Shown in pieces: positions 53,636 to 63,353 of a DNA stretch of 64,000 nucleotides. Location of the stretch: NCBI RefSeq assembly GCF_000718305.1, contig NZ_JOFQ01000008.1, positions 124,001-188,000 on the forward strand, in the 5' to 3' direction. The translations under genes were made by a program, and so were the position numbers. The notes below the pieces were generated by a model. It saw nothing but the letters and a program-made list of their open reading frames with translations, was not told the DNA's origin and did not search any database. This stretch comes from Streptomyces niger (GTDB taxonomy: Bacteria; Actinomycetota; Actinomycetes; Streptomycetales; Streptomycetaceae). How positions within the stretch are numbered: position 1 is the stretch's first letter; every line of letters starts with the position of its first letter.

Positions 53636-56600
53636 TCAGTCCTCGCCCTCCAGGTCGCCCTCGGTCTCCAGGAAGATCTCGCGCAGGGCTTCGAGGGCGG
53701 CGGGGTCGGGCTTGGCCCACATGCCGCGGGACTCGGCCTCCAGGAGGCGCTCGGCGATGCCGTGCAGGGCCCAGGGGTTGGCCTCCTGGAGGAACGCGCG
53801 GTTCTCCGGGTCCAGTACGTAGGCCTCGGTGAGCTTGTCGTACATCCAGTCGGCGACCACGCCGGTGGTCGCGTCGTATCCGAAGAGGTAGTCGACCGTG
53901 GCGGCCAGCTCGAACGCGCCCTTGTAGCCGTGGCGACGCATCGCCTCGATCCACTTGGGGTTCACGACCCGCGCCCTGAAGACGCGCGACGTCTCCTCCA
54001 CGAGGGTGCGGGTGCGGATCGTCTCCGGGCGGGTGGAGTCGCCGATGTACGCCTCGGGGGCCGTGCCCCGCAGCGCCCGTACGGTGGCGACCATGCCGCC
54101 GTGGTACTGGAAGTAGTCGTCGGAGTCCGCGATGTCGTGCTCACGGGTGTCGGTGTTCTTGGCGGCGACGGCGATGCGCTTGTACGCCGTCTCCATCTCC
54201 TCGCGCGCCGAACGGCCTTCCAGGCCACGGCCGTACGCGTAGCCGCCCCACACCGTGTAGACCTCCGCGAGGTCGGCGTCGGTGCGCCAGTCGCGGGAGT
54301 CGATCAGCTGGAGGAGGCCCGCGCCGTACGTGCCCGGGCGGGAGCCGAAGATGCGGGTGGTGGCGCGGCGTTCGTCGCCGTGTTCGGCGAGGTCGGCCTG
54401 CGCGTGGGCCCGTACGAAGTTCTGGTCGGCGGGCTCGTCGAGCCCTGCGACCAGCCGGACCGCGTCGTCCAGCAGCCCGATGGTGTGCGGGAAGGCGTCC
54501 CGGAAGAAGCCGGAGATGCGCAGGGTGACGTCGATGCGGGGGCGGCCCAGCTCGTCCAGCGGGACCGGCTCCAAGCCCGTCACGCGGCGCGAGGCGTCGT
54601 CCCAGACGGGGCGGACGCCGAGCAGCGCGAGGGCCTCGGCGACGTCGTCACCGGCGGTGCGCATCGCGCTCGTGCCCCACAGGGACAGGCCGACCGACTC
54701 CGGCCAGTCGCCGTTGTCCGTCCGGTACCGCTCGAGGAGGGAGTCGGCCAGGGCCTGGCCGGTCTCCCAGGCGAGGCGCGAGGGCACGGCCTTCGGGTCG
54801 ACGGAGTAGAAGTTGCGGCCGGTCGGCAGGACGTTGACCAGGCCGCGCAGCGGCGAGCCGGAGGGTCCTGCCGGCACGAAGCCGCCCTTCAGGGCGTGCA
54901 CGACGTGGTCCAGTTCAGCCGTCGTGCCGGCGAGGCGCGGGACGACCTCCCGGGCGGCGAAGTCGAGGATGTCCGCGACCTGCTGCCCGTGCCCGGCGGC
55001 CACCTCGGCCACCGCCGCCGGGTCCCAGTCCGCGTCCTCCATCGCCTGAACGAGGCTGCGGGCCTGTTCCTCGGCCGCGTCCGCCGTCGTGCGGGTCGCC
55101 GCGGACTCGTCCAGGCCGAGCGCCTCGCGCAGGCCCGGGAGCGCCGACGTACCGCCCCAGATCTGCCGGGCGCGGAGGATGGCGAGGACCAGGTCGACAC
55201 GGGGTGCGCCGGTCGGCGCGCCACCGAGGACGTGCAGGCCGTCACGGATCTGCGCGTCCTTGACCTCGCACAGCCAGCCGTCGACGTGCAGCAGGAAGTC
55301 GTCGAAGCCGTCGTCGTCCGGGCGGTCCTCCAGGCCCAGGTCGTGGTCGAGCTTGGCGGCCTGGATGAGCGTCCAGATCTGCGCGCGGATCGCGGGCAGC
55401 TTGGCCGGGTCCATGGAGGAGATCTGCGCGTACTCGTCGAGCAGCTGCTCCAGGCGCGCGATGTCGCCGTAGGAGTCGGCGCGGGCCATCGGCGGGACGA
55501 GGTGGTCCACGAGGGTGGCGTGCACGCGGCGCTTGGCCTGGGTGCCCTCACCCGGGTCGTTGACCAGGAACGGGTAGATCAGCGGCAGGTCGCCGAGGGC
55601 CGCGTCCGGGCCGCAGGCGGCGGAGAGGCCCGCGTTCTTGCCGGGCAGCCACTCCAGGTTGCCGTGCTTGCCCAGGTGGATCATCGCGTCGGCGCCGAAG
55701 CCGCCGTCGGACTGCGCGGCGGCGATCCAGCGGTAGGCGGCCAAGTAGTGGTGCGAGGGCGGCAGATCGGGGTCGTGGTAGATCGCGATCGGGTTCTCGC
55801 CGAAGCCGCGCGGCGGCTGGATGAGGATCAGCAGGTTGCCGCGGCGCAGGGCGGCCAGCACGATGTCGCCCTCGGGGTCGCCGCCCTGGCCCACGCGGCT
55901 GCGGTCGAGGAACATCTCGCCGGGCGCCGGGCCCCAGTGCTCCTCGACGGCGGTGCGCAGCTCCTCGGGGAGCGTGGCGTACCAGCGCTTGTAGTCGGCG
56001 GCCGGGATGCGTACCGGATTGGCGGCCAGCTGCTCCTCGGTGAGCCAGTCCTGGTCGTGGCCGCCAGCCTCGATGAGGGCGCGGATCAGTTCGTCGCCGT
56101 CCCCCGAGACCAGGCCGGGGATCTCCTCCTCGGGCCCGAAGTCGTAGCCCTCCGCACGGAGGCGGCGCAGCAGCTCGACGGCGGAGGCGGGGGTGTCCAG
56201 GCCGACCGCGTTGCCGATGCGGGAGTGCTTGGTCGGGTACGCGGACAGCACGAGTGCCAAGCGCTTGTCGGCGGGCGCGATGTGGCGCAGCCGGGCGTGG
56301 CGTACGGCGGTGCCGGCGACCCGCGCGGCGCGCTCGGGGTCGGCGACGTACGCCGGGAGGCCGTCCTCGTCGATCTCCTTGAAGGAGAACGGGACGGTGA
56401 TCAGGCGGCCGTCGAACTCGGGAACGGCGATCTGGCTGGCCGCGTCCAGCGGCGAGACGCCCTCGTCGTTCTCCTCCCAGTCGGCGCGCGAGGAGGTCAG
56501 GCAGAGCGCCTGCAGGACCGGTACGTCGAGGCCGGTGAGGGCGCCCGCGTCCCAGGACTCGTCGTCGCCGCCGGCCGAGGCGGTGGCGGGCTTGGTGCCG

Positions 56601-57340
56601 CCCGCCGCCAGCACGGTGGTGATGATCACGTCGACGGCGCGCAGCGCGTCGATCAGCTCCGGCTCGGGCGCGCGCAGCGAGGCGACGTACAGCGGCAGCG
56701 GGCGGCCGCCGGCGTCCTCGATGGCGCCGCACAGCGCGTCCACGAAGGCGGTGTTGCCGCTCATGTGGTGGGCGCGGTAGTAGAGCACCGCGACGGTGGG
56801 TGCCTCGGGGCCCGTGGTGATGTCCGCACGAGGGGTGCGCTCCAGCGGGCCCCACGAGGGCGCGGCGGCGGGCGGTTCGAAGCCGTGGCCGGTGAGCAGC
56901 ACGGTGTCGGAGAGGAAGCGGGCGAGCTGCTCCAGGTTGGCCGGGCCGCCGTGCGCGAGGTAGGCGTGCGCCTCGGCGGCGATGCCGACCGGGACGGTGG
57001 AGGCGGCCATCAGCTGGGCGTCGGGCGCCTGCTCTCCGGTGAGCACGACGACCGGGCGGCCGTCGGCGAGGAGCTGGTCCAACCCCTCCTGCCAGGCGCG
57101 GATGCCGCCGAGGAGGCGTACGACGACCAGGTCGCAGCCGTCCAGCAGGGCGGGCAGCTCGGCCAGGTCCAGCCGGGCGGGGTTGGCGAAGCGGTAGTCG
57201 ACCGGGCCGCCGGCCGCACGAGCGCTCAGCAGGTCGGTGTCGGAGGTCGACAGGAGCAGGATCCGGCGGGCGGCGGTCTCGCCGGACTCGGGAACGGTCT
57301 CGCCGGACTGGGAGGCGTTCTCCCCGGGCGTGGGCAGCAT
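53636..57340 (-). CDS. cobN: Cobaltochelatase subunit CobN
   Basis: A 1234-aa large subunit of the ATP-dependent aerobic cobalt chelatase that inserts Co2+ into hydrogenobyrinic acid a,c-diamide with CobS and CobT-type partners (not in the window). N-terminal RILLLSTSDTDLLSARA is the family start; conserved later blocks include HLGKHGNLEWLPGKN and VQALCLTSSRADWEENDEGV. The length is normal. The first 22 residues contain a short SGET repeat. A cobalamin riboswitch lies in the 5' leader, so expression should fall when B12 is sufficient. ATG at 57340 has gaggaagg about 11 nt upstream. Confidence 0.96.
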   Translation of the reverse strand: MLPTPGENASQSGETVPESGETAARRILLLSTSDTDLLSARAAGGPVDYRFANPARLDLAELPALLDGCDLVVVRLLGGIRAWQEGLDQLLADGRPVVVLTGEQAPDAQLMAASTVPVGIAAEAHAYLAHGGPANLEQLARFLSDTVLLTGHGFEPPAAAPSWGPLERTPRADITTGPEAPTVAVLYYRAHHMSGNTAFVDALCGAIEDAGGRPLPLYVASLRAPEPELIDALRAVDVIITTVLAAGGTKPATASAGGDDESWDAGALTGLDVPVLQALCLTSSRADWEENDEGVSPLDAASQIAVPEFDGRLITVPFSFKEIDEDGLPAYVADPERAARVAGTAVRHARLRHIAPADKRLALVLSAYPTKHSRIGNAVGLDTPASAVELLRRLRAEGYDFGPEEEIPGLVSGDGDELIRALIEAGGHDQDWLTEEQLAANPVRIPAADYKRWYATLPEELRTAVEEHWGPAPGEMFLDRSRVGQGGDPEGDIVLAALRRGNLLILIQPPRGFGENPIAIYHDPDLPPSHHYLAAYRWIAAAQSDGGFGADAMIHLGKHGNLEWLPGKNAGLSAACGPDAALGDLPLIYPFLVNDPGEGTQAKRRVHATLVDHLVPPMARADSYGDIARLEQLLDEYAQISSMDPAKLPAIRAQIWTLIQAAKLDHDLGLEDRPDDDGFDDFLLHVDGWLCEVKDAQIRDGLHVLGGAPTGAPRVDLVLAILRARQIWGGTSALPGLREALGLDESAATRTTADAAEEQARSLVQAMEDADWDPAAVAEVAAGHGQQVADILDFAAREVVPRLAGTTAELDHVVHALKGGFVPAGPSGSPLRGLVNVLPTGRNFYSVDPKAVPSRLAWETGQALADSLLERYRTDNGDWPESVGLSLWGTSAMRTAGDDVAEALALLGVRPVWDDASRRVTGLEPVPLDELGRPRIDVTLRISGFFRDAFPHTIGLLDDAVRLVAGLDEPADQNFVRAHAQADLAEHGDERRATTRIFGSRPGTYGAGLLQLIDSRDWRTDADLAEVYTVWGGYAYGRGLEGRSAREEMETAYKRIAVAAKNTDTREHDIADSDDYFQYHGGMVATVRALRGTAPEAYIGDSTRPETIRTRTLVEETSRVFRARVVNPKWIEAMRRHGYKGAFELAATVDYLFGYDATTGVVADWMYDKLTEAYVLDPENRAFLQEANPWALHGIAERLLEAESRGMWAKPDPAALEALREIFLETEGDLEGED

Positions 57341-57389
57341 GCGGCGTCGGGCCTTCCTCGGGGTCCGCGCCCCGGGCGGTGTCGGAATG

Positions 57390-57545
57390 GATCTCCCCTG
57401 CCCGGGTCGGCCCGGGAGCGGGGAAGGAGAGTTCCTGACTCACCCGGCCGAGAGGGCCGGGTTCACAGTGGCGGGACCGCGCCGGATTCGCACCGGCTTC
57501 CTCCCCTGTCGCCGTCGCCGGCGATGGTGACGGGCCCGGATGACC
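57390..57545 (-). promoter_or_regulatory. Cobalamin riboswitch upstream of cobN
   Basis: On the minus strand the leader reads gaagccggtgcgaatccggc, then ggtcccgccactgtgaa, then a GC-rich hairpin and the B12 box gagtcaggaactc (57429-57440). These are the hallmark conserved parts of the cobalamin riboswitch (J3/4 and J6/3 elements). A later hairpin (cccggg-ccga-cccggg, then cggggc...ccccg next to the RBS) could be the expression platform, probably blocking translation. Exact ends are approximate. Confidence 0.95.
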
Positions 57546-57552
57546 CGCCGTG

Positions 57553-57558
57553 AGCATA
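57553..57558 (-). promoter_or_regulatory. -10 element for cobN leader
   Basis: TATGCT on the minus strand just upstream of the riboswitch, inside ttactatgctcac. A start near 57545 would give a leader of about 205 nt. Confidence 0.5.
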
Positions 57559-57606
57559 GTAAGGGCCACCTCCCCCGCGCGGGGCGGACGCCCGGGGCGA
57601 GGTCGG

Positions 57607-57612
57607 TATGCT
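57607..57612 (+). promoter_or_regulatory. -10 element for leaderless cobG operon
   Basis: TATGCT, 7 nt before the ATG at 57620. An alternative in-frame ATG at 57608 lies within this box and is therefore unlikely. Confidence 0.5.
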
Positions 57613-57619
57613 CGCCGCC

Positions 57620-59104
57620 ATGCCCACGGCGACCAACCCTCCACCTCGGGACGAACCCCCCATACCGGTTCGCCTCGACGCCTGCCCGGGCACTTTGCGG
57701 CTGCATACGGCGGACGACGGTGCGCTGGCCCGCGTCCGGGTGCCCGGCGGCGTACTGACCGCTGATCAGGCGGGCGCACTGGCCGATGCGGCGCTCCGGC
57801 TCGGGGACGGTTCGCTGCACCTCACCTCGCGCGGAAATGTGCAATTGCGCGGCCTGGACGGTGACTGCGGCGCGGCCCTCGCGAGCCTGCTCGACGCGGC
57901 CGGCCTGCTGCCGTCGTACCGGCACGAGCGGGTACGGAACATCGTCGCCTCGCCGCTGTCCGGGCTGGACGCCGGGCACGCGGACGTACGCCCGTGGCTG
58001 CACGCCCTGGACCGCCTGCTGTGCGCCAGCGAGGCCGCGACGGCGCTCTCGGGGCGCTTCCTGTTCGCGCTGGACGACGGGTGTGGGGATGTGGCCGCGC
58101 TCGGCGCGGATGTGACATTGATCGCCTCGGACGCCGGTCCCGCCGCGAGCTCCCCGGACGAGGACGGGGCGCTGCTCTACGTAGGAGCTGCGGACGGTGC
58201 GCTTCGGGTGCGCGGCGCCGATGCTCCTCGGGCCGCGCTGATCGCTGCCGAGGCCTTTCTGAACGCGACGGCGGAGAGCCGCTCCCGCGCCTGGCGGGTA
58301 CGCGATGTCCCGGACCGCGCAGGCGCGTTGCTGCACGAGACGGCGCGACGACTGGACGCGGCGGGCATCCCCTGCACGTATACGGCGGGGACCTCGCTGC
58401 CCACGGATGCTGCGGCGCCCGTCCCCGGAATCATCGGCGGGCCCGACGGCCTTCGGGCACTGTCCGTCCTCGCCCCTCTGGGGACGCTGACCGCGGCGCA
58501 GTGGACGCTGCTGACCGACGTGGCCCGTACGGACGGCGCCGACGAACTGCGGCTCACCCCGTGGCGCGGCGTGGTCGTCCCCGGGCTGTGCCAGGAGGCG
58601 GCCGACGCCCGGCTGCAGGGACTGGCGACGGCCGGCCTGATCACCGACCCGGCCTCCCCCTGGCACGGCGTGGGCGCCTGCATCGGCCGCCCCGGCTGCG
58701 CCAAGTCGCTGGCCGACGTACGGGCGGACGCCGCCACCGCCCTCGGTGCGGGCGGCGGGCTGCCGGTGTACTGGTCGGGCTGCGCGCGCCGCTGCGGCCA
58801 TCCTCAGGGCGACTGGGTGGACGTGGTCGCCACCCCCGAGGGCTACGAGGTCGACGGACACCTGGTCGAGCCCGGGGGCCCGCGGACCGAGGACGTCGGG
58901 GACCGGGGCGCGCCGGGCGGCGCACGCCTGCGTACTGTCGTGAGCGACGCCGCAGACATGAACGGGTCTTCAGATGCAAACGAGTCTGCGGGCGTGCACC
59001 CGCCGGCGGACTCCCGTGGTCCCGCCGACGGGCGGACGTCAACGGGCCTTGCCGTCGCCGTGGCGGCAGCACGCACGACGACAGCGACCACAGCGACGAG
59101 ATGA
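57620..59104 (+). CDS. cobG: Precorrin-3B synthase CobG
   Basis: A 494-aa sulfite/nitrite-reductase-like enzyme of the aerobic B12 route that oxidises precorrin-3A to precorrin-3B. The ferredoxin-like half-domains (for example [12 protein letters not shown]) surround cysteines for an Fe-S centre: [12 protein letters not shown] and [15 protein letters not shown]. The C-terminal 60 residues are low-complexity (Asp/Asn/Ser, then Thr/Ala) and look strain-variable. Start 57620 fits the leaderless promoter. The stop overlaps cobH as ATGA. It is divergent from cobN, outside the riboswitch. Confidence 0.93.
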   Translation: MPTATNPPPRDEPPIPVRLDACPGTLRLHTADDGALARVRVPGGVLTADQAGALADAALRLGDGSLHLTSRGNVQLRGLDGDCGAALASLLDAAGLLPSYRHERVRNIVASPLSGLDAGHADVRPWLHALDRLLCASEAATALSGRFLFALDDGCGDVAALGADVTLIASDAGPAASSPDEDGALLYVGAADGALRVRGADAPRAALIAAEAFLNATAESRSRAWRVRDVPDRAGALLHETARRLDAAGIPCTYTAGTSLPTDAAAPVPGIIGGPDGLRALSVLAPLGTLTAAQWTLLTDVARTDGADELRLTPWRGVVVPGLCQEAADARLQGLATAGLITDPASPWHGVGACIGRPGCAKSLADVRADAATALGAGGGLPVYWSGCARRCGHPQGDWVDVVATPEGYEVDGHLVEPGGPRTEDVGDRGAPGGARLRTVVSDAADMNGSSDANESAGVHPPADSRGPADGRTSTGLAVAVAAARTTTATTATR

Positions 59105-59748
59105 GCGAGAGCACAGTGTTCGACTACGAGAAGGACGGGGCGGAGATCTACCGCCAGTCCTTTGCCACCATCCGCGCGGAGGCGGACCTCGCGGGCCTGC
59201 CCGCGGACGTCGCCCAGGTCGCGGTCCGGATGATCCACGCCTGCGGGATGACCGACCTCGTCCGCGACCTCGCGTTCAGCCCGGAGGTGATCGGCCGGGC
59301 CCGCGCCGCGCTGCAGGCGGGCGCGCCGGTGCTGTGCGACGCGCAGATGGTCGCGAGCGGCGTCACCCGCAAGCGGCTGCCCGCGGACAACGACGTGGTG
59401 TGCACGCTCTCGGAGCCGGGCGTACCGGAGCTGGCCGCGAAGCTCGACACCACGCGCAGCGCCGCCGCGCTGGAACTGTGGCGCGACCGGGGCCTGCTGG
59501 AGGGCTCGGTGGTGGCCGTGGGCAACGCGCCGACCGCCCTGTTCCGCCTGCTGGAGATGGTCGCGGAGGGCGCGCCGCGCCCGGCGGCCGTGCTCGGCAT
59601 ACCCGTGGGCTTCATCGGCGCGGCCGAGTCGAAGGACGCCCTGGCGGCGAACGCGCTGGGCCTGGACTACCTGGTGGTGCGGGGCCGGCGCGGCGGCAGC
59701 GCGATGGCCGCGGCCGCCGTCAACGCGATTGCGAGCACCGCGGAATGA
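59101..59748 (+). CDS. cobH: Precorrin-8X methylmutase CobH
   Basis: A 215-aa enzyme that moves the C-11 methyl group to C-12, giving hydrogenobyrinate. Family marks: [16 protein letters not shown] with the catalytic His, [18 protein letters not shown] and [19 protein letters not shown]. Full length. ATGA overlaps on both sides couple it to cobG and cobIJ. Confidence 0.95.
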   Translation: MSESTVFDYEKDGAEIYRQSFATIRAEADLAGLPADVAQVAVRMIHACGMTDLVRDLAFSPEVIGRARAALQAGAPVLCDAQMVASGVTRKRLPADNDVVCTLSEPGVPELAAKLDTTRSAAALELWRDRGLLEGSVVAVGNAPTALFRLLEMVAEGAPRPAAVLGIPVGFIGAAESKDALAANALGLDYLVVRGRRGGSAMAAAAVNAIASTAE

Positions 59749-61322
59749 GCACCACCACGCAGAGCGGCGACGCGGCCGAGAACGCCGGGAGCACCGAGAA
59801 CGCCGGCAGCTCCAGGGCCGCTGAGAGCGACGCGCGCACCGGGAAGCTGTACGGGGTCGGGCTGGGTCCTGGCGACCCGTCCCTGCTGACCCTGCGGGCC
59901 GTCGAGGCCATCGGCGAGGCGGACGTCGTGGCGTACCACAGCGCCCGGCACGGCCGCTCCCGCGCCCGGGCGATCGCCGAGCGGTACCTGCGCCCCGACC
60001 ACATCGAGGAGCTGCTCCGCTACCCCGTCACGGTCGAGACGACGGACCACCCCGGCGGCTACCGGGGCGCGCTGAACGACTTCTACGAAGAGGCCTCGGC
60101 CCGGCTGGCGGCGCACCTCGAAGCGGGCCGCACGGTGGCCGTCCTCGCCGAGGGCGACCCGCTGTTCTACGGCTCGTACCAGCACATGCACAAGCGGCTC
60201 GCGCACCGCTTCCCCACCGAGGTCGTCCCCGGGATCACCTCCGTCAGCGCCTCGGCGGCCCGGCTCGGCGCCCCGCTCGTCGAGGCCGAGGAGACGCTGA
60301 CCATCGTGCCCGGCACGCTGCCGGAGGACGAGCTGACGGCCCGGCTGGCCGCCGCCGACTCGGCGGTCGTGATGAAGCTCGGCCGTACGTTCCCCACCGT
60401 GCGCCGCGCCCTGGAGCGCGCGGGCCGGCTGGCGGACGCGCGGTACGTGGAGCGCGCGTACATGGACGGCGAGCGCACGGCGGCACTGGCGGACGTGGAC
60501 CCGGAGTCGGTGCCGTACTTCTCGGTGGCCGTGCTGCCGTCCCGAGTGGACAGCGGACCTGCGGCCCCGAAGCGCGGCGAGGTGACGGTCGTCGGCACCG
60601 GGCCTGCCGGCGCGCCCTGGCTGACGCCCGAGTCGCGCGGCGCCCTGGACAACGCCACCGACCTGGTCGGCTACACGACGTACCTGAACCGGGTGCCGGC
60701 CCGGGCCGGCCAGGAGCGGCACGGCTCGGACAACAAGGTCGAGTCCGAGCGCGCCGAGTTCGCCCTGGACCTCGCGCGCCGCGGGCGACGGGTCGCGGTG
60801 GTCTCCGGCGGCGATCCCGGCGTCTTCGCGATGGCCACCGCCGTACTGGAGGCGGCCGCCCAGCCCGAGTACGCGGACGTGCCCGTACGGGTGCTGCCGG
60901 GAGTGACCGCGGCGAACGCGGCCGCGGCCCGCGCGGGCGCCCCGCTCGGCCACGACTACGCCACGATCTCGCTCTCCGACCGGCTCAAGCCCTGGGAGGT
61001 CATCGCCGAGCGGCTGCGCGCCGCGGCCTCGGCCGACCTGGTGCTGGCGCTGTACAACCCCGGTTCGCGCAGCCGTACCTGGCAGGTCGGCAAGGCCCGT
61101 GAGCTGCTCCTCGAACACCGTGCGCCGGACACCCCCGTGGTGCTCGGCCGCGACATCGGCGGCCCCGAGGAGAGCGTCCGCATCGTACGGCTGGCCGACC
61201 TGGACCCGGCCGAGGTCGACATGCGCACCCTCCTGATCGTCGGCTCCTCGCAGACCCGGACGGTCCGCCGCGGCAACGACGAGCAGATCGTCTGGACGCC
61301 GCGGCGGTATCCCGAGGACTGA
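59745..61322 (+). CDS. cobIJ: Fused precorrin-2 C20- / precorrin-3B C17-methyltransferase
   Basis: A 525-aa fusion of two SAM-dependent tetrapyrrole methylases. After a 30-residue Ser/Ala-rich head, CobI begins at [20 protein letters not shown] with [15 protein letters not shown]; CobJ begins near [20 protein letters not shown] with [15 protein letters not shown] and [16 protein letters not shown]. Such CobI-CobJ fusions are common in actinobacteria and would channel intermediates around the CobG step. It ends 4 bp before the convergent cobK stop. Confidence 0.95.
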   Translation: MSTTTQSGDAAENAGSTENAGSSRAAESDARTGKLYGVGLGPGDPSLLTLRAVEAIGEADVVAYHSARHGRSRARAIAERYLRPDHIEELLRYPVTVETTDHPGGYRGALNDFYEEASARLAAHLEAGRTVAVLAEGDPLFYGSYQHMHKRLAHRFPTEVVPGITSVSASAARLGAPLVEAEETLTIVPGTLPEDELTARLAAADSAVVMKLGRTFPTVRRALERAGRLADARYVERAYMDGERTAALADVDPESVPYFSVAVLPSRVDSGPAAPKRGEVTVVGTGPAGAPWLTPESRGALDNATDLVGYTTYLNRVPARAGQERHGSDNKVESERAEFALDLARRGRRVAVVSGGDPGVFAMATAVLEAAAQPEYADVPVRVLPGVTAANAAAARAGAPLGHDYATISLSDRLKPWEVIAERLRAAASADLVLALYNPGSRSRTWQVGKARELLLEHRAPDTPVVLGRDIGGPEESVRIVRLADLDPAEVDMRTLLIVGSSQTRTVRRGNDEQIVWTPRRYPED

Positions 61323-61326
61323 CGCG

Positions 61327-62106
61327 TCACGCCTCCGTGCGGAAGGCCTTGCCCAGGTGGTCCGTCAGCCAGCGGACGGCCTGTCCGGGGTCGTCCGCCA
61401 CGGGGACGCCGGCCGGGGCGGCCGGGCGGCGGACGACGACCACCGGGACCCCGGCCTCACGGGCGGCCGTGAGCTTGGGCGCGGTGGCCGCTCCCCCGCT
61501 GTCCTTCGTGACCACGACGTCGATCCGGTGCTCGCGCAGCAGTGCCCGCTCGCCGTCCAAGGTGAACGGGCCGCGGTCGAGCAGCACTTCCATGTGCGGC
61601 GGGCGCGGCCCTTCGGGGGCGTCCACGGACCGCATGAGGAACCACAGGTCCGTCAGGTCCGCGAAGGCGGACAGGCCCATCCGGCCGGTGGTGAGGAAGA
61701 CCCGGCGGCCCAGCTCCGGGAGGAGCGCGGCGGCCTCCTGGAGCGATCCGGCCGGGTGCCAGTCGTCGCCTTCCCCCGGTACCCAGCCGGGCCGGCGCAG
61801 CGCCAGCAGGGGAACATGGGCCATGCCCGCGGCCGTCGCCGCGTTGAAACTGATCTTTCCGGCGAAAGGATGGGTGGCGTCGATGAGCACGTTCACCTGG
61901 TGCGCACGCAGCCACTGGGCGAGCCCCTGCGCACCCCCGAAGCCGCCGATGCGTACCTCGCCCGGCGGCAGCACGGGGCGGGCGACACGGCCCGCGAGCG
62001 ACGTCGTCACGCGCACGCCGCCGGCGAGCGGGCCGTCGGCCAGCGCTGTGGCGAGGCGGCGGGCCTCCGTCGTACCGCCGAGGATCAGTACGTGCGTGGC
62101 GTGCAT
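61327..62106 (-). CDS. cobK: Precorrin-6A reductase CobK
   Basis: A 259-aa NADPH-dependent reductase. N-terminal HVLILGGTTEARRLATALAD, then IDATHPFAGKISFNAATAA and late VVTKDSGGAATAPKLTAARE match the CobK/CbiJ family. Full length. Its start is only 11 bp from the divergent cbiD start, so the promoters overlap. Confidence 0.95.
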   Translation of the reverse strand: MHATHVLILGGTTEARRLATALADGPLAGGVRVTTSLAGRVARPVLPPGEVRIGGFGGAQGLAQWLRAHQVNVLIDATHPFAGKISFNAATAAGMAHVPLLALRRPGWVPGEGDDWHPAGSLQEAAALLPELGRRVFLTTGRMGLSAFADLTDLWFLMRSVDAPEGPRPPHMEVLLDRGPFTLDGERALLREHRIDVVVTKDSGGAATAPKLTAAREAGVPVVVVRRPAAPAGVPVADDPGQAVRWLTDHLGKAFRTEA

Positions 62107-62117
62107 CGGGTCCTTCC

Positions 62118-63260
62118 ATGAGTGAGGCGAGCGGCGGGCGCAGCGCCCAACTCAAGCACACCGGTCTGCGGCCCGGATGGACGACCGGTGCCTGTGCCAC
62201 GGCGGCGGCCACCGCCGCGTACACCGCGCTGCTGACCGGCGACTTCCCCGACCCGGTGACGATCACCCTGCCCAAGGGGCAGACCCCGGCCTTCGCGCTC
62301 GCCGTCGAGGAACTGTCCGAGGAAGGGCCCGGAGAGCCCGCCGGGAGGCGCGCGACGGCGGGCGTGGTCAAGGACGCCGGGGACGACCCAGACGTCACGC
62401 ACGGCGCGCTCGTCCGCGTCACCGCGCGCGCCCTGCCGCCCGGCTCCGGAGTGGTCTTCAAGGCCGGTCCCGGCGTGGGGACGGTGACCCGCCCGGGTCT
62501 CCCCCTCGATGTTGGCGAACCGGCCGTCAATCCGGTGCCGCGCCGACTGATGCGCGACCATCTGGCGCAGGTCGCCGCGCGCCACGGGAGCGGCGAGGCG
62601 GACGTGGAGCTCACCGTGTCCGTGGACCACGGCGAGGAGATCGCCCGCTCCACGTGGAACCCTCGGCTCGGCATCCTGGGCGGGCTGTCGATCCTCGGGA
62701 CGACCGGCATCGTCGTGCCGTACTCGTGCTCGGCGTGGATCGACTCCATCCGGCGCGGCGTGGACGTGGCCAGGGCGGCCGGGCGCACGCACGTCGCCGG
62801 CTGCACCGGCTCGACGTCCGAGAAGACGGTGGTGGCCGAGTACGGGCTGCCCGAGGACGCCCTGCTGGACATGGGCGACTTCGCCGGGGCCGTACTGAAG
62901 TACATCCGCCGGCACCCGGTCGACCGGCTGACGGTCTGCGGCGGCTTCGCCAAGCTCTCCAAGCTGGCCGCCGGCCACCTGGACCTGCACTCCGCCCGCT
63001 CCCAGGTCGACAAGGGCTTCCTCGCCGACCTGGCCCGCCGCGGCGGCGCGGACGAGGCGCTGGCGGCGGAGGTGGCGGCCGCCAACACCGGGCTCGCGGC
63101 CCTGCAGTCGTGCACGGCGGCCGGGGTCCCGCTCGGCGACCTCGTGGCGACCACCGCCCGCGACCAGGCCCTTGAGGTACTCCGCGGCGCCCCCGTGCAG
63201 GTCGACGTCATCTGCATCGACCGCGCAGGCAACGTGGTGGGCCGCAGCACGCTCCGCTGA
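62118..63260 (+). CDS. cbiD: Cobalt-precorrin-5B C1-methyltransferase-type protein CbiD
   Basis: A 380-aa CbiD-family enzyme. Marks: GLRPGWTTGACATAAATAAY (TTGxCA), VTRPGLPLDVGEPAVNPVPR, LGILGGLSILGTTGIVVPYS and GCTGSTSEKTV. CbiD replaces CobF for C1 methylation and ring-contraction chemistry. It is best known from the anaerobic route but occurs with CobG in Streptomyces. ATG at 62118. Confidence 0.94.
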   Translation: MSEASGGRSAQLKHTGLRPGWTTGACATAAATAAYTALLTGDFPDPVTITLPKGQTPAFALAVEELSEEGPGEPAGRRATAGVVKDAGDDPDVTHGALVRVTARALPPGSGVVFKAGPGVGTVTRPGLPLDVGEPAVNPVPRRLMRDHLAQVAARHGSGEADVELTVSVDHGEEIARSTWNPRLGILGGLSILGTTGIVVPYSCSAWIDSIRRGVDVARAAGRTHVAGCTGSTSEKTVVAEYGLPEDALLDMGDFAGAVLKYIRRHPVDRLTVCGGFAKLSKLAAGHLDLHSARSQVDKGFLADLARRGGADEALAAEVAAANTGLAALQSCTAAGVPLGDLVATTARDQALEVLRGAPVQVDVICIDRAGNVVGRSTLR

Positions 63261-63284
63261 CCGACCGCCCCGGGGCGGGTCCGG

Positions 63285-63353
63285 CTCAGCACACGTGAGG
63301 GCGTTCCCGCCTCAGCACACGGGAGGGCGTCCCCGTCTCAGCACACGTGGCGG
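63285..63353. repeat. 26-bp tandem repeat at cobM 3' end
   Basis: Two full units (63285-63310, 63311-63336) and a partial third (63337-63353), sharing ctcagcacacg(t/g)g(a)g. The third copy contains the last codons and stop of cobM, so the stop-proximal sequence is duplicated downstream. Confidence 0.9.

Noticed and set aside
53573..57553. 1326-codon open frame antisense to cobN
   Set aside because: Shadow of cobN; it would also cover the cobalamin riboswitch in the wrong sense.
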